This document shows, one piece after another, positions 1 through 8,352 of a stretch of DNA of 64,000 nt; position 1 is the first letter of the stretch, and the number at the start of each line of letters is the position of its first letter. The DNA lies in contig NZ_CP075691.1 of the NCBI RefSeq assembly GCF_020026305.1, positions 3,162,001 to 3,226,000 on the forward strand. Direction: 5' to 3'. The notes beneath the pieces are model-generated. The model was not told where the DNA came from. It worked only from the letters and a program-made list of their open reading frames with translations, and searched no databases. The position numbers and the translations under genes are program-made. The stretch is from Streptomyces sp. 135. Its GTDB lineage: Bacteria; Actinomycetota; Actinomycetes; Streptomycetales; Streptomycetaceae.

Positions 1-630
1 ATCGGTGTGCTGCGCACGAACCGGCTCTGGATCGTGCGGTTCCTCGCCGGGGCCTACTTCGAGATCTTCCGCAGTACGTCGTCACTGGTCTTCATGTACT
101 GGATCGCGTTCACGGTCCCGCCGGTTTTCGGCATCAGTTTCCAGCCGATGTTCGCGGGCGTGCTGGCACTCGGCATCACCTACGGGGCCTACGCCTCGGA
201 GATCGTGCGCGGCGCGCTCGCCGCGGTGCCGCCCGCGCAGCGCGAGGCGGGCATCGCCCTGAACTTCACGCCGTTCCAGCGGCTGCGCCGCATCGAACTC
301 CCGCAGGCCTGGCCGGAGATGATCCCGCCATTCAACAACCTGCTCATCGAGCTGCTCAAGGGCACCTCACTGGTGTCCCTCATCGCGGTGGCCGACATGA
401 CCTTCGCCGGTGACCTGCTGCGACTCGTCACGAACGAGAGCGCGCCGATCTACACGCTGCTGCTCGTCCTGTACTTCGTCCTCGCGTTCGTCCTCACGCG
501 CGGCATGCGGCTCCTGGAGCGGCACGCCAAGAAACGGGTCGGCCAGGCGCCCGAGAAGACGGGCCTGTTCAGCGGGATGCGCGCCAAGTCGTCGATCGAC
601 GTCGTCGCCGGTACGGGGGCTGCCAAGTGA
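1..630 (+). CDS. ehuC: Ectoine/amino-acid ABC transporter permease (EhuC-like), 5' end outside window
   Basis: Inner-membrane permease of a polar amino-acid type ABC importer, probably for ectoine/hydroxyectoine. The reading frame is open from base 1, so the true start lies upstream. Hydrophobic spans and the permease EAA loop (EAGIALNFTPFQRLRRIELPQ, near 250-305) are visible, the loop that contacts the ATPase. The gene ends at 630 in a GTGA overlap with the next permease, so the two are translationally coupled. The Ehu assignment rests mainly on the two downstream genes, which resemble EhuD and EhuA closely; the general amino-acid permease call is much firmer than the substrate. Confidence 0.8.
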   Translation: MGVLRTNRLWIVRFLAGAYFEIFRSTSSLVFMYWIAFTVPPVFGISFQPMFAGVLALGITYGAYASEIVRGALAAVPPAQREAGIALNFTPFQRLRRIELPQAWPEMIPPFNNLLIELLKGTSLVSLIAVADMTFAGDLLRLVTNESAPIYTLLLVLYFVLAFVLTRGMRLLERHAKKRVGQAPEKTGLFSGMRAKSSIDVVAGTGAAK

Positions 631-1274
631 ACTGGAACTGGTCGCATGTCGACGACTTCATGCCGCTCTTCTGGGACGGCGTGGAACTCACCCTCCAGGC
701 GCTGTTCTTCGGCACCCTGATCGCCTTCTCGCTGGGCCTGGTCTGGGCGATCGCGCAGCGCTCGGAGAAGAAGTGGATCCGGTGGCCGGTCACCGCCGTC
801 ACCGAGTTCATCCGCAGCACCCCGCTGCTGGTGCAGCTGTTCTTCCTGTTCTACGTGGTGCCTCAGTGGGGCCCCTCCATGTCTCCCCTCACCACGGGCA
901 TCGTCGGCCTCGGGCTGCACTACTCGACGTACACCTCGGAGGTCTACCGCGCCGGGATCGAGGGTGTGCCCGCCGGCCAGTGGGAGGCGGCGACCGCGCT
1001 CAGCCTCTCCAGGCGCCGCACCTGGACGTCCGTGATCCTGCCGCAGGCGGTGCGCCGGGTGATCCCGGCGCTCGGCAACTACGTGATCATCATGCTGAAG
1101 GAGTCGCCGCAGATGGCCGCCATCGGCGCGCTCGACATGCTGGGCCAGGCCCAGGGCTACAGCCAGGCGACCTTCACCTACGAGGCGATCAGCGTGGTCG
1201 GTGTCGCCTTCATCGTCATCGCCTACCCGGCCTCTGTCCTTCTGCGAGCTTTGGAGCGTCGCCTTGTCCGCTGA
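627..1274 (+). CDS. ehuD: Ectoine/hydroxyectoine ABC transporter permease EhuD
   Basis: Second membrane subunit (215 aa) of the importer. It begins at GTG 627, overlapping the stop of the first permease. Features typical of the HisMQ/EhuD family are the early segment EFIRSTPLLVQLFFLFYVVP, the LHYSTYTSEVYRAGIEGVP block and the EAA loop with LPQAVRRVIPALGNY. Length matches EhuD proteins. It should heterodimerise with the preceding permease. The last codons overlap the region just before the ATPase start. Substrate is inferred from family resemblance, not shown by the sequence. Confidence 0.82.
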   Translation: MNWNWSHVDDFMPLFWDGVELTLQALFFGTLIAFSLGLVWAIAQRSEKKWIRWPVTAVTEFIRSTPLLVQLFFLFYVVPQWGPSMSPLTTGIVGLGLHYSTYTSEVYRAGIEGVPAGQWEAATALSLSRRRTWTSVILPQAVRRVIPALGNYVIIMLKESPQMAAIGALDMLGQAQGYSQATFTYEAISVVGVAFIVIAYPASVLLRALERRLVR

Positions 1275-2079
1275 CAGCAGCACTTCCCAGGAAATCCCCA
1301 ACCCCGCCGTCGACGGCAGCGAGCTGATCCGCTTCGACAAGGTCGTCAAGCGCTACGGCTCGAACGTCGTCCTGGACGAGCTGGACTTCTCCGTCGCCTC
1401 CGGCAAGCACGTGACGCTCATCGGACCTTCCGGTTCCGGGAAGACCACGATCCTGCGGCTCCTGATGACGCTGGTGCGGCCGGAGCAGGGCACGATCAAG
1501 GTGGGCGGCAACTACCTCACCCACGAGGAGAAGAACGGCAAGCTCGTCCCGGCCGGCGAGAAGCACGTCCGCGAGGTCCGCAAGAACATCGGGATGGTCT
1601 TCCAGCAGTTCAACCTCTTCCCGAACATGAAGGTGCTCCGGAACATCACCGAGGCACCCGTCAACGTCCTCGGCCTGTCCAAGGACGAGGCCGAGCAGCG
1701 CGCCCGTGAACTGCTCGACCTGGTCGGCCTCGGCGACCGCTGCGACGCGTACCCGACGCAGCTCTCCGGCGGCCAGCAGCAGCGGGTCGCCATCGCGCGG
1801 GCCCTCGCGATGCGCCCGCAGGTGCTGCTGCTCGACGAGGTGACGTCCGCGCTCGACCCCGAGCTGGTGGCGGGCGTCCTGGACGTCCTGCGTGACATCG
1901 CGCACACCACGGACATCACGATGCTCTGCGTGACCCACGAGATGAACTTCGCGCGGGACATCTCGGACCAAGTGCTGATGTTCGACTCGGGCCGGGTCAT
2001 CGAGTCCGGGACCCCGGAGAAGATCTTCACCGAGCCCGAGCACGAGCGGACCCGCGAGTTCCTCAGCGCGGTGCTGTGA
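1264..2079 (+). CDS. ehuA: Ectoine/hydroxyectoine ABC transporter ATP-binding protein EhuA
   Basis: ATPase of the importer. I chose TTG 1264 because a GGAG sits about 7 bases upstream and it overlaps the permease stop; an upstream GTG at 1201 would run deep inside the permease gene. Walker A is GPSGSGKT, the Q-loop is FQQFNLFPN, the signature LSGGQQQR, Walker B LLLDEVTSALDPE and the H-loop CVTHE. The insertion with NGKLVPAGEKHVREVRK between Walker A and the Q-loop is characteristic of EhuA rather than of general GlnQ proteins. The last gene of the transporter run; a strong hairpin follows at 2087-2126. Confidence 0.85.
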   Translation: MSADSSTSQEIPNPAVDGSELIRFDKVVKRYGSNVVLDELDFSVASGKHVTLIGPSGSGKTTILRLLMTLVRPEQGTIKVGGNYLTHEEKNGKLVPAGEKHVREVRKNIGMVFQQFNLFPNMKVLRNITEAPVNVLGLSKDEAEQRARELLDLVGLGDRCDAYPTQLSGGQQQRVAIARALAMRPQVLLLDEVTSALDPELVAGVLDVLRDIAHTTDITMLCVTHEMNFARDISDQVLMFDSGRVIESGTPEKIFTEPEHERTREFLSAVL

Positions 2080-2086
2080 CCGTCGG

Positions 2087-2126
2087 CCCCAGGCGCGGGA
2101 CATCGGCCGAGGCCCCGCGCCTGGGG
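2087..2126 (+). terminator. Hairpin terminator after ehuA
   Basis: A perfect 13-bp inverted repeat (2087-2099 with 2114-2126, left arm CCCCAGGCGCGGG) with a 14-base loop lies 8 bases after the ehuA stop. There is no clear U-tract, which is usual for Streptomyces terminators. Confidence 0.7.
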
Positions 2127-2133
2127 CATGACG

Positions 2134-2147
2134 CTGGCATATGCCAG
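2134..2147. promoter_or_regulatory. 14-bp palindrome, candidate operator of the IclR regulator
   Basis: CTGGCATATGCCAG is a perfect palindrome in the 197-base gap between ehuA and the IclR gene. Its place ahead of the regulator gene suggests autoregulation; this is inference only. Confidence 0.4.
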
Positions 2148-2276
2148 GGTGGCGCGTTCCTGCTGACGGGCCGGAGCGCGCCGCCAATCTCGTCAACAGC
2201 CGCTCCTGGTGCGCCACTTGGCGGCTATCGTGGGACGGGCCCGACCGTCCGGAACCGCTCCACGCAGGGGGAAGCC

Positions 2277-3035
2277 GTGGCGTTGAAGCACCAGGCGACC
2301 ACGCCGCACGACTCCGTCCAGAGCGCCCTGCGGGTGCTCGAAATGGTCGCCCGGCACGGCTCCGGTGTGACCACCGTCGAGCTCGCCCGCGAGACCCGCC
2401 TGCCCGCCACCCGGCTGGCACCCCTGCTCCGCATGCTGCGCCGCGAGGGATACGTCGAGCAGACGGCCGACGGGGTCTACGTCACCGGCCAGTGCCTCAG
2501 CCGCCTCGCCTCGGCCGACCACCACGACGAGGCGCTGCGCGAGAAGCTCCGGCACACCCTGGACGGCCTGCGTGACTCCATCGGCGCCGCGGTCTACATC
2601 AGCCGCTACGTCGACGGCGAGATCCGCGTCACCGACATCGCAGCCGGGCCCCGCACCCCGGCGGTCAACGAATGGGTGGACTTCCGCTCCTCCGCGCACG
2701 CCAGCGCCATCGGCAAGAGCCTGCTCACCCAGCTCGACGTGAACGGCCGCCGCGATCACCTCTCCCGCCACAAGATGGCCCGCCTCACCTCGCGGACGAT
2801 CACCAACGAACGGGTCCTGCTCAACCGCCTCGCCGCCCAGCCCGCCACGGTCCCGGTCCTCGACCTCCAGGAGTACGCGGTCGGCACGGTCTGCGCCGCC
2901 GTGCCCATCACCGCCGGCTCCTCGGTCGGCTGCCTCGCCCTGTCCCTGCCCGTCGAGCACGCGCACCGGCTGCGGGAGGCGGCGGACACGCTGAACCGCG
3001 GGGCGGCGCCGGTCCTGCTGTCGCTGGCCATCTGA
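2277..3035 (+). CDS. IclR family transcriptional regulator
   Basis: A 252-aa DNA-binding regulator, likely of the adjacent importer. Start GTG 2277 is preceded by an AGGGGGA ribosome site; the longer frame from 2076 would overlap the ehuA stop and run through the terminator hairpin. The N-terminal winged helix (SALRVLEMVARHGSGVTTVELARETRLPATRLAPLLRMLRREGYV) is followed by the IclR effector domain with GKSLLTQL and the C-terminal GSSVGCLALSLP segment. The same orientation and position directly after an ABC operon suggest it senses the imported compound or a product of it. Confidence 0.88.
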   Translation: MALKHQATTPHDSVQSALRVLEMVARHGSGVTTVELARETRLPATRLAPLLRMLRREGYVEQTADGVYVTGQCLSRLASADHHDEALREKLRHTLDGLRDSIGAAVYISRYVDGEIRVTDIAAGPRTPAVNEWVDFRSSAHASAIGKSLLTQLDVNGRRDHLSRHKMARLTSRTITNERVLLNRLAAQPATVPVLDLQEYAVGTVCAAVPITAGSSVGCLALSLPVEHAHRLREAADTLNRGAAPVLLSLAI

Positions 3036-3098
3036 ACCGGCCCGCGGGCCGTGGTCAGGAGCACCCCTTCGGACCAGGTAGTATTTTCGTGTCAGCAG

Positions 3099-3172
3099 GC
3101 GCCGCTAGCTCAGTTGGTTAGAGCAGCTGACTCTTAATCAGCGGGTCCGGGGTTCGAGTCCCTGGCGGCGCA
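3099..3172 (+). tRNA. tRNA-Lys (anticodon CTT), copy 1
   Basis: A 74-nt cloverleaf with acceptor stem GCGCCGC/GCGGCGC, discriminator A and anticodon loop CTCTTAA. The CCA end is not encoded. A TAGTAT box lies 20-25 bases upstream. Identical in sequence to the tRNA at 19867-19940. Confidence 0.97.
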
Positions 3173-3183
3173 CTTGCGAATGT

Positions 3184-3220
3184 CGAAAGGGCGTTCCCGG
3201 TCTCCGGGGACGCCCTTTCG
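3184..3220 (+). terminator. tRNA terminator hairpin
   Basis: A 17-bp stem (3184-3200 with 3204-3220, one G-T pair) starting with CGAAAGGGCG follows the tRNA by 11 bases. Confidence 0.8.
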
Positions 3221-3315
3221 CGTACCTCCGCCGCACCCGGGGTGCGGAAAACCGCACCCTCACTCAACGGCAACCCCCATACCGCCGCCGACCTGCGCTT
3301 TCTAGCGTCTCCCCT

Positions 3316-4005
3316 ATGGACCTCATGACTCTCGCCCTCCCCCAGGAGCCCGCCGGCGGCATCGCCGGGTGGGCCGCCGATCTCGTGGACACCCTGGGCG
3401 GCCCCGGTGCCGGGCTCGCCATCGCACTGGAGAACCTCTTCCCGCCGCTGCCCAGCGAGGTGATCCTGCCGCTCACCGGCTTCGCCGCCGGGCAGGGAGT
3501 CATCACCCTGTTCTCCGCGCTGTTCTGGACCACGCTCGGCTCGGTGGTCGGCGCCGCCGCCCTCTACGGCATCGGCGTGCTGTTCGGGCGCGAGCGCATG
3601 CACGCCCTGTGGGCGAAGCTCCCGCTGGTCAAGGCCTCCGACCTGGAACGCACCGAGGCCTGGTTCGCCAAGCACGGCACCAAGGCCGTCCTCCTCGGCC
3701 GCATGGTGCCGATCTTCCGCAGCCTGATCTCCGTGCCGGCCGGGGTCGAGCGCATGCCGCTGCCGGTCTTCCTGGCCCTGACCACGCTGGGCAGCCTGGT
3801 CTGGAACTCCGTGCTCGTCCTCGCCGGCTACTGGCTGGGCGATCAGTGGGACACGGTCGGGACGTACGTGGGCGTCCTCTCCAAGGTCGTCCTGGCCCTC
3901 GCCCTCGCGGCCGTCGCCGTGTACGTGACGGTGCGCGTACGGTCCCGCCGCCGGGCACCCGCGGGTGCCGCGGCCCGCCACCGCCGCGGCACCCGTCGCG
4001 ACTAG
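3316..4005 (+). CDS. DedA family membrane protein
   Basis: A 229-aa integral membrane protein of the DedA/VTT family, linked in other bacteria to undecaprenyl-phosphate or phospholipid recycling. The family signature is present: ENLFPPLPSEVILPLTG near residues 37-53 and GRMVPIFRSLISVPAG near 133-148, each in a re-entrant loop with conserved E, P and R residues. Several hydrophobic spans surround these, and the C-terminus is a basic cytoplasmic tail. ATG 3316 gives the normal family length. The next gene starts 11 bases after the stop, so the two may be co-transcribed. Confidence 0.88.
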   Translation: MDLMTLALPQEPAGGIAGWAADLVDTLGGPGAGLAIALENLFPPLPSEVILPLTGFAAGQGVITLFSALFWTTLGSVVGAAALYGIGVLFGRERMHALWAKLPLVKASDLERTEAWFAKHGTKAVLLGRMVPIFRSLISVPAGVERMPLPVFLALTTLGSLVWNSVLVLAGYWLGDQWDTVGTYVGVLSKVVLALALAAVAVYVTVRVRSRRRAPAGAAARHRRGTRRD

Positions 4006-4015
4006 GGGTCCGCTA

Positions 4016-5170
4016 GTGTCGGACGACGTGAAGCAGCCCGTGGCCGCCCCGTTCCTGCTCAGGGTCGCCGGTGTGCTCGTCGGCTGCCTCACCGCCGTGC
4101 TCAACCTGCTCTACTTCGTCCTCGCGGGAGCCGCCCTCGGCGCCTTCCTGCTCTGGCCGCGCACCCGCCCCCGCGCCCACGCCCTGCTCGCCGCGGGCGC
4201 CCGCAGGCTCACCGGGGTCGAGCGGCGCCGCCGCTCCCTCTTCTTCCGCGACGCCTTCCCCGAGCACCGCGCCTGTGACCAGCAGATCCTGCGCTACCTC
4301 GCGGCCCGTACGTACTCCGGACTGCTCTGCGCGGTCGTGGTCGGCCTGGTCGACTTCGGCGCGGTCCTCGCCGGGATCTTCGCCGCGTCGCTCACCCACA
4401 CCTCCATGACCTGGGTGGACATACTCGGCCAGGTCGTCCTCGGCGGCACCCTCCTCTTCCTCGCCGTGCAGGGCCTGCGCGCCCTCACCGAGCAGGACGC
4501 GCGCCTGGCCCGCGAGTGCTTCGGCCCCTCCGAGCGGGAGCTGCTCCAGCGCCGCATCGACGAGCTGGCCACCAGCCGTGCCGCGGTGGTCAGGGCCGTC
4601 GACGTCGAGCGGCGCCGGGTCGAGCGCGACCTGCACGACGGCGTCCAGCAGCGGCTCGTCGCCCTCGCCATGCTGCTCGGCAGAGCCCGCAGGGGCCGCA
4701 CCCCCGAGCGCGCCGACGCCCTGCTCGAACAGGCCCACAAAGAGGCGCAGGAAGTCCTCACCGAACTGCGCGAGGTGGCCTGGCGGGTCTACCCCACCGC
4801 CCTCGACAGCCTGGGCCTTCGCGAGGCGCTTGGCGGGGTGTCGGAGCGGTGCGCGCTGCCCGTGCGCATGGAGTACGACGTACCGCAACCGCTGCCATCC
4901 GCCGTCGAGACGGCCGCCTACTTCGTCGTGTCGGAGGCCGTGAACAACGCCGCCAAGCACTCGGCGGCCGACGAGGTCTTCGTCCGCGTACACGGGGACG
5001 GGACCTCCCTCGTCGTCCTCGTCCGGGACACCGGTACCGGCGGCGCCGACCCCTCGGGCAGCGGCCTGACCGGGCTGGGCAGCCGGGTCGCCGCGCTCGA
5101 CGGCACACTGCGTGTCGACAGCCCCCTCGGGGGACCCACCACGATCACCGCGGAGTTGCCGTGCGCGTAA
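4016..5170 (+). CDS. Sensor histidine kinase (HisKA_3/NarL type)
   Basis: Membrane sensor kinase. GTG 4016 follows an AGGGG site by seven bases; an in-frame ATG at 3965 would lie inside the DedA gene. About three to four hydrophobic spans fill residues 10-165, then the HisKA_3 dimerisation helix with phospho-accepting His in RRRVERDLHDGVQQRLVALA, and a HATPase_c domain with N-box VSEAVNNAAKHS and glycine box DTGTGGADPSGSGLTGLGSR. It overlaps the response regulator by 10 bases, so the pair is coupled. The extracytoplasmic part is small, suggesting an envelope signal; the stimulus is unknown. Confidence 0.88.
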   Translation: MSDDVKQPVAAPFLLRVAGVLVGCLTAVLNLLYFVLAGAALGAFLLWPRTRPRAHALLAAGARRLTGVERRRRSLFFRDAFPEHRACDQQILRYLAARTYSGLLCAVVVGLVDFGAVLAGIFAASLTHTSMTWVDILGQVVLGGTLLFLAVQGLRALTEQDARLARECFGPSERELLQRRIDELATSRAAVVRAVDVERRRVERDLHDGVQQRLVALAMLLGRARRGRTPERADALLEQAHKEAQEVLTELREVAWRVYPTALDSLGLREALGGVSERCALPVRMEYDVPQPLPSAVETAAYFVVSEAVNNAAKHSAADEVFVRVHGDGTSLVVLVRDTGTGGADPSGSGLTGLGSRVAALDGTLRVDSPLGGPTTITAELPCA

Positions 5171-5805
5171 TCCTCGCCGAGGACTCGACCCTGCTGCGGG
5201 AGGGCCTGGTCCGGCTGCTCGCCGAGGAGGGCCATGAGGTGCTGGCCGCCGTCGGCGACGCCGAAGCGCTCCTCGCCGAGGTCGGGGCGAAGACCCCGGA
5301 CGTCGTCGTCACCGACATCCGGATGCCCCCGGACCACACCGACGAGGGCCTGCGCGCCGCGGTGCGCATCCGCGAGCTGCGCCCCGAGATCGGTGTGGTG
5401 GTCCTCTCCCAGTACGTGGAGCGCAACTACGCGGCGCAGCTGCTCACGTCGAGCGCCGAACGGGTCGGCTACCTCCTCAAGGACCGCGTCGCCCAGGTCG
5501 AGGAGTTCCTCGACGCGCTGGAGCGGGTGCACGCCGGGGGCGCCGCCATCGACCCCGAGGTCGTCCGGCAGCTGCTCATCCGCACCACGCACGCCGACCC
5601 GCTGACCCGCCTCACCCCGCGCGAGCGCACCGTCCTGGAGGCGCTGGCCGAGGGGCACACCAACGCGGCCATCGGGCAGAAGCTGCACATCTCGCTGAGC
5701 GCGGTCGAGAAGAACCTGAACGCCATCTTCGACAAGCTGGGCCTGTCCCGGACGACCGGCTACAGCCGCCGGGTCCTCGCGGTGCTGCGCTACCTGGAGT
5801 CCTGA
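5161..5805 (+). CDS. NarL/LuxR response regulator
   Basis: Partner of the preceding kinase (214 aa). GTG 5161 is inside the kinase stop region and gives the canonical beginning VRVILAEDSTLLREGL. Receiver acidic pair ED, phosphorylation Asp in VVVTDIRMPPDHTDEGLRA, the switch residue in VVVLSQY and Lys in LLKDRV are all present. The C-terminal LuxR helix-turn-helix is LTPRERTVLEALAEGHTNAAIGQKLHISLSAVEKNLNAIFDKLGLS. The DHTDEGLRAA spacing in the receiver is shared with the regulator at 10982-11644, so the two pairs are related. Confidence 0.9.
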   Translation: MRVILAEDSTLLREGLVRLLAEEGHEVLAAVGDAEALLAEVGAKTPDVVVTDIRMPPDHTDEGLRAAVRIRELRPEIGVVVLSQYVERNYAAQLLTSSAERVGYLLKDRVAQVEEFLDALERVHAGGAAIDPEVVRQLLIRTTHADPLTRLTPRERTVLEALAEGHTNAAIGQKLHISLSAVEKNLNAIFDKLGLSRTTGYSRRVLAVLRYLES

Positions 5806-5823
5806 GCCGGTCCCCCGCGCCGT

Positions 5824-5852
5824 ACCGGTGCACGGATATCCCCCGCACCGGT
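5824..5852 (+). terminator. Possible terminator hairpin after the response regulator
   Basis: An 8-bp inverted repeat, ACCGGTGC and GCACCGGT, with a 13-base loop lies about 20 bases after the stop. Confidence 0.4.
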
Positions 5853-5914
5853 GAGGACGGCGGCGCCCGGCCCGCCCGATACTGGCACGGCCTCCCGCCC
5901 CGAGGAGCCGCCGT

Positions 5915-7198
5915 ATGCCCACTCCGCCCCGGCCTGCCAGGCTGCCCGCCGCCCGGCTGCGCGCCGCCCATCCGTACGTGGTCGACGTCGCGGTCGCCGC
6001 CGTCGTGCTGTTCGCCGTCTCGCTCCAGTTCCTCTTCCCCGACGAGGGCGGGGACGCGCTGTCCCTGCCGGGCTTCCTGCTCGGCGCGGGCACGGCGGTA
6101 CCGCTGGTGTGGCGGCGCCGCGCGCCGTTCCTCGTCGCGTGCGTCCTCGCGTTCTTCACGCCGGCCATGGCGGTCCACCACCGGCCGCCGCCCGACATCG
6201 TCTACGGCGGGCTCGTCGCGCTCTACACCGTGGCGGCCCTCGCGAAGCCCTGGCAGCGGCGGGTCATGCTCACCGCGTGGCTCGTCGGGGCGGCGGTCAC
6301 CATGGCGTTCAAGGAGCGCGCGGAGCCGTACGAATACCCCTTCCACCTGCTGAGCCTCGTCAGCGCGTACGCCCTCGGCTCCCTGAGCCGTGTCCAGGGC
6401 GCCTACACGGCCGCCCTGGAGGACCGGGCCCGGCGTCTGGAGCGGGAGCGCGAGCGCGAGACCGCGCGCGCCGTCGCCCTCGAACGGGCCACCATCGCAC
6501 GGGACATGCACGACATCCTCGCTCACGCCGTGAGCCTGATGGTGGTGCAGGCGGAGGCCGGGCCCGTGGTGGTACGCGCCGATCCGCCGCGCGCGGAGGC
6601 CGCGTTCGACGCGATCGCCTCCGCGGGCCGCGACGCGATGGTGCAGCTGCGCCGCATCCTGGGCGTGCTCCGGGAGCCCGGGAGCGCCGCGGGCGGACGC
6701 GAACCGCCACCCACGCTCGACGCCCTGTCCGACGTGGTCCGTGAGGTCCGACGGACAGGGATGGGCGTGGAGTTGACGCGGTCCGGGCCGCCGCGCGCGC
6801 TGCACGGGGACGTCGAGGTGGCCGCGTACCGCATCGTCCAGGAAGCGCTGACGAACGCGGTGAAGCACTCCGGCGCCGACCATGTCGTGGTCCAACTCGA
6901 CTGGCAGGAGGCCTGGTTGAGCGTCACCGTCACCGACGACGGGGTTGGCGGCACGGCGAGCGAGGCCGGTGGCCACGGGCTGGTCGGAATCCATCAGCGC
7001 GCCGCCGCCTGCGGGGGTCACGCGGAGAGCGGTCCCGCACCCGATGGCGGATTCCGCGTCGCGGCGCGCCTGCCCACGGCATCCTTGGGGGATGAGCATC
7101 CGGGTGGTGGTCGCCGACGATCAGGAGCTGGTGCGCAGCGGCTTCTCGATGATCCTGGACGCGCAGCCGGGCATCGAGGTGGTCGCGGAGGCGGGTGA
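5915..7198 (+). CDS. Sensor histidine kinase (HisKA_3 type), C-terminus probably read past its true end
   Basis: Second kinase of the region. Hydrophobic spans occupy about residues 20-160, followed by a charged coiled stretch (RLERERERETARAVALERATIARDMHDILAHAVSLMVVQ, His in DMHDILAH) and an ATPase domain with EALTNAVKHSG and DDGVGGTASEAGGHGLVGI. The frame as written runs 107 bases into the response regulator and ends in a low-quality Gly/Arg-rich tail. One extra G in the five-G run at 7087-7091 would instead end the protein with TGA in an ATGA overlap with the regulator, the normal arrangement. I infer a missing base there; the core kinase is intact either way. Confidence 0.82.
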   Translation: MPTPPRPARLPAARLRAAHPYVVDVAVAAVVLFAVSLQFLFPDEGGDALSLPGFLLGAGTAVPLVWRRRAPFLVACVLAFFTPAMAVHHRPPPDIVYGGLVALYTVAALAKPWQRRVMLTAWLVGAAVTMAFKERAEPYEYPFHLLSLVSAYALGSLSRVQGAYTAALEDRARRLERERERETARAVALERATIARDMHDILAHAVSLMVVQAEAGPVVVRADPPRAEAAFDAIASAGRDAMVQLRRILGVLREPGSAAGGREPPPTLDALSDVVREVRRTGMGVELTRSGPPRALHGDVEVAAYRIVQEALTNAVKHSGADHVVVQLDWQEAWLSVTVTDDGVGGTASEAGGHGLVGIHQRAAACGGHAESGPAPDGGFRVAARLPTASLGDEHPGGGRRRSGAGAQRLLDDPGRAAGHRGGRGGG

Positions 7199-7793
7199 CG
7201 GCGCGCAGGCCGTCGCGGCGGTGCGCCGGCACGACCCGGACGTACTCCTCCTGGACATCCGCATGCCGGGCATGGACGGCATCGAGGCGGCCCGCCGGGT
7301 CTGCGCGCGGTCCGGCTGCCGGGTGGTCATGCTGACCACCTTCGACATCGACGAGTACGTGTACGAGGCGCTGTACGCGGGAGCCAGCGGCTTCCTCCTC
7401 AAGGACGTCCGCAGGGACGACCTGGTGCACGCCGTGCGGGTCGTCGCGGCCGGAGAGTCGCTGCTCGCGCCGACGGTGACGCGGCGCCTGGTCGAGGACA
7501 TCGTGCGCCGCAGACACACCACGCGGGCCACGGGCGGCGCACCGACCGCCGCGCGGCTGGCGGTGCTCACCGCCCGCGAGGAGGAGACGCTGCGCCTCCT
7601 GGCCCGCGGCCTGAGCAACGCGGAGATCGCGGCGTCCCTGGTGGTGAGCGAGCACACCGTGAAGACCCACGTCAGCAACGTCCTGTCCAAGCTGGCGCTG
7701 CGGGACCGTGTGCAGGCGGTGATCTGCGCGTACGAGACGGGCCTTGTGGCCCCCGGCGAGCTGGAGGGGGGTGGCGGGCCTGTCGGGGGGTGA
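7092..7793 (+). CDS. NarL/LuxR response regulator
   Basis: Partner of the preceding kinase (233 aa). ATG 7092 lies just after a GGGGG ribosome site; the longer frame from 6945 is inside the kinase. Receiver acidic pair DD, phosphorylation Asp in VLLLDIRMPGMDGIEA, Thr in VMLTTFDID and Lys in LLKDVRRDDLVHAV are present, followed by the LuxR helix-turn-helix LTAREEETLRLLARGLSNAEIAASLVVSEHTVKTHVSNVLSKLALRDRVQAV. Its 3' end is followed directly by the 19-bp minisatellite. It is of the DesR/LiaR type, often controlling a neighbouring transporter; the MMPL gene beyond the repeats is a candidate target. Confidence 0.9.
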   Translation: MSIRVVVADDQELVRSGFSMILDAQPGIEVVAEAGDGAQAVAAVRRHDPDVLLLDIRMPGMDGIEAARRVCARSGCRVVMLTTFDIDEYVYEALYAGASGFLLKDVRRDDLVHAVRVVAAGESLLAPTVTRRLVEDIVRRRHTTRATGGAPTAARLAVLTAREEETLRLLARGLSNAEIAASLVVSEHTVKTHVSNVLSKLALRDRVQAVICAYETGLVAPGELEGGGGPVGG

Positions 7794-7831
7794 GGTGATG
7801 GGGCCGCCGGGGGTGAGCGGGGGGCGTTGCG

Positions 7832-8208
7832 CGGGCGGGGGGGCGTGACCGTGCGGCATGGCGTCATCCGCCTGGGGAGGCGTCACCTGCCCGGGAGGTG
7901 TTGCCCGTGCGGAGGGGCGTGACCCGTCCGGTAAGGCGCTACCCGTGCCGGAAGGCGCTGCCCATGCCGTGAGGCGTCGCTCCTACGGTGAGGCGTCTCC
8001 CTTGCGGAGGGGCGTGACCTGTGCGGGGAGGCGTCGCCCGCGCCCGGAGGCATAGTCCGTGCGGAGAGGCGTCACTCATGCGGTAACGCGCCACCCGCCT
8101 GGGGCGGCGCCGCCCATACGGGGAGGTCACCCGCCTGCTGAGGCGGCACCCGGGCGGGGAGGCGGCACCCGCCGGGTGGGGCGTCGCCCGTGCGGAGCGG
8201 CGTCGCCC
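7832..8208. repeat. 19-bp minisatellite, about 20 copies
   Basis: The gap between the response regulator (stop 7793) and the MMPL gene (start 8353) is mostly a degenerate head-to-tail array. The consensus is close to GTGCGGGGAGGCGTCGCCC. Nineteen units can be laid out from 7851 to 8208; all are 19 bp except one of 18 (7889) and one of 17 (8116). A further unit fits at 7832-7850. There are no spacers, so it is not a CRISPR. As 19 is not a multiple of three the array codes for no simple repeat peptide. Nothing else is evident in the rest of the gap. Confidence 0.85.
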
Positions 8209-8352
8209 GGGTGAGGGAGGTATCGCTCTTGCGAGGGAGGGGGCAAGACCGCTCCGCGTGGTGATCCGTGGGGGGTGTTCCGCGGTGACTCTGAGATGTG
8301 ACCCGCCCCGAGGTGCCGTACCGGCTCCTCCCGGAGTCCTCAAGGAGCCGTC

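Noticed and set aside
7832..8208. CRISPR array
   Set aside because: Units follow one another with no unique spacers, and there are no cas genes in the window.
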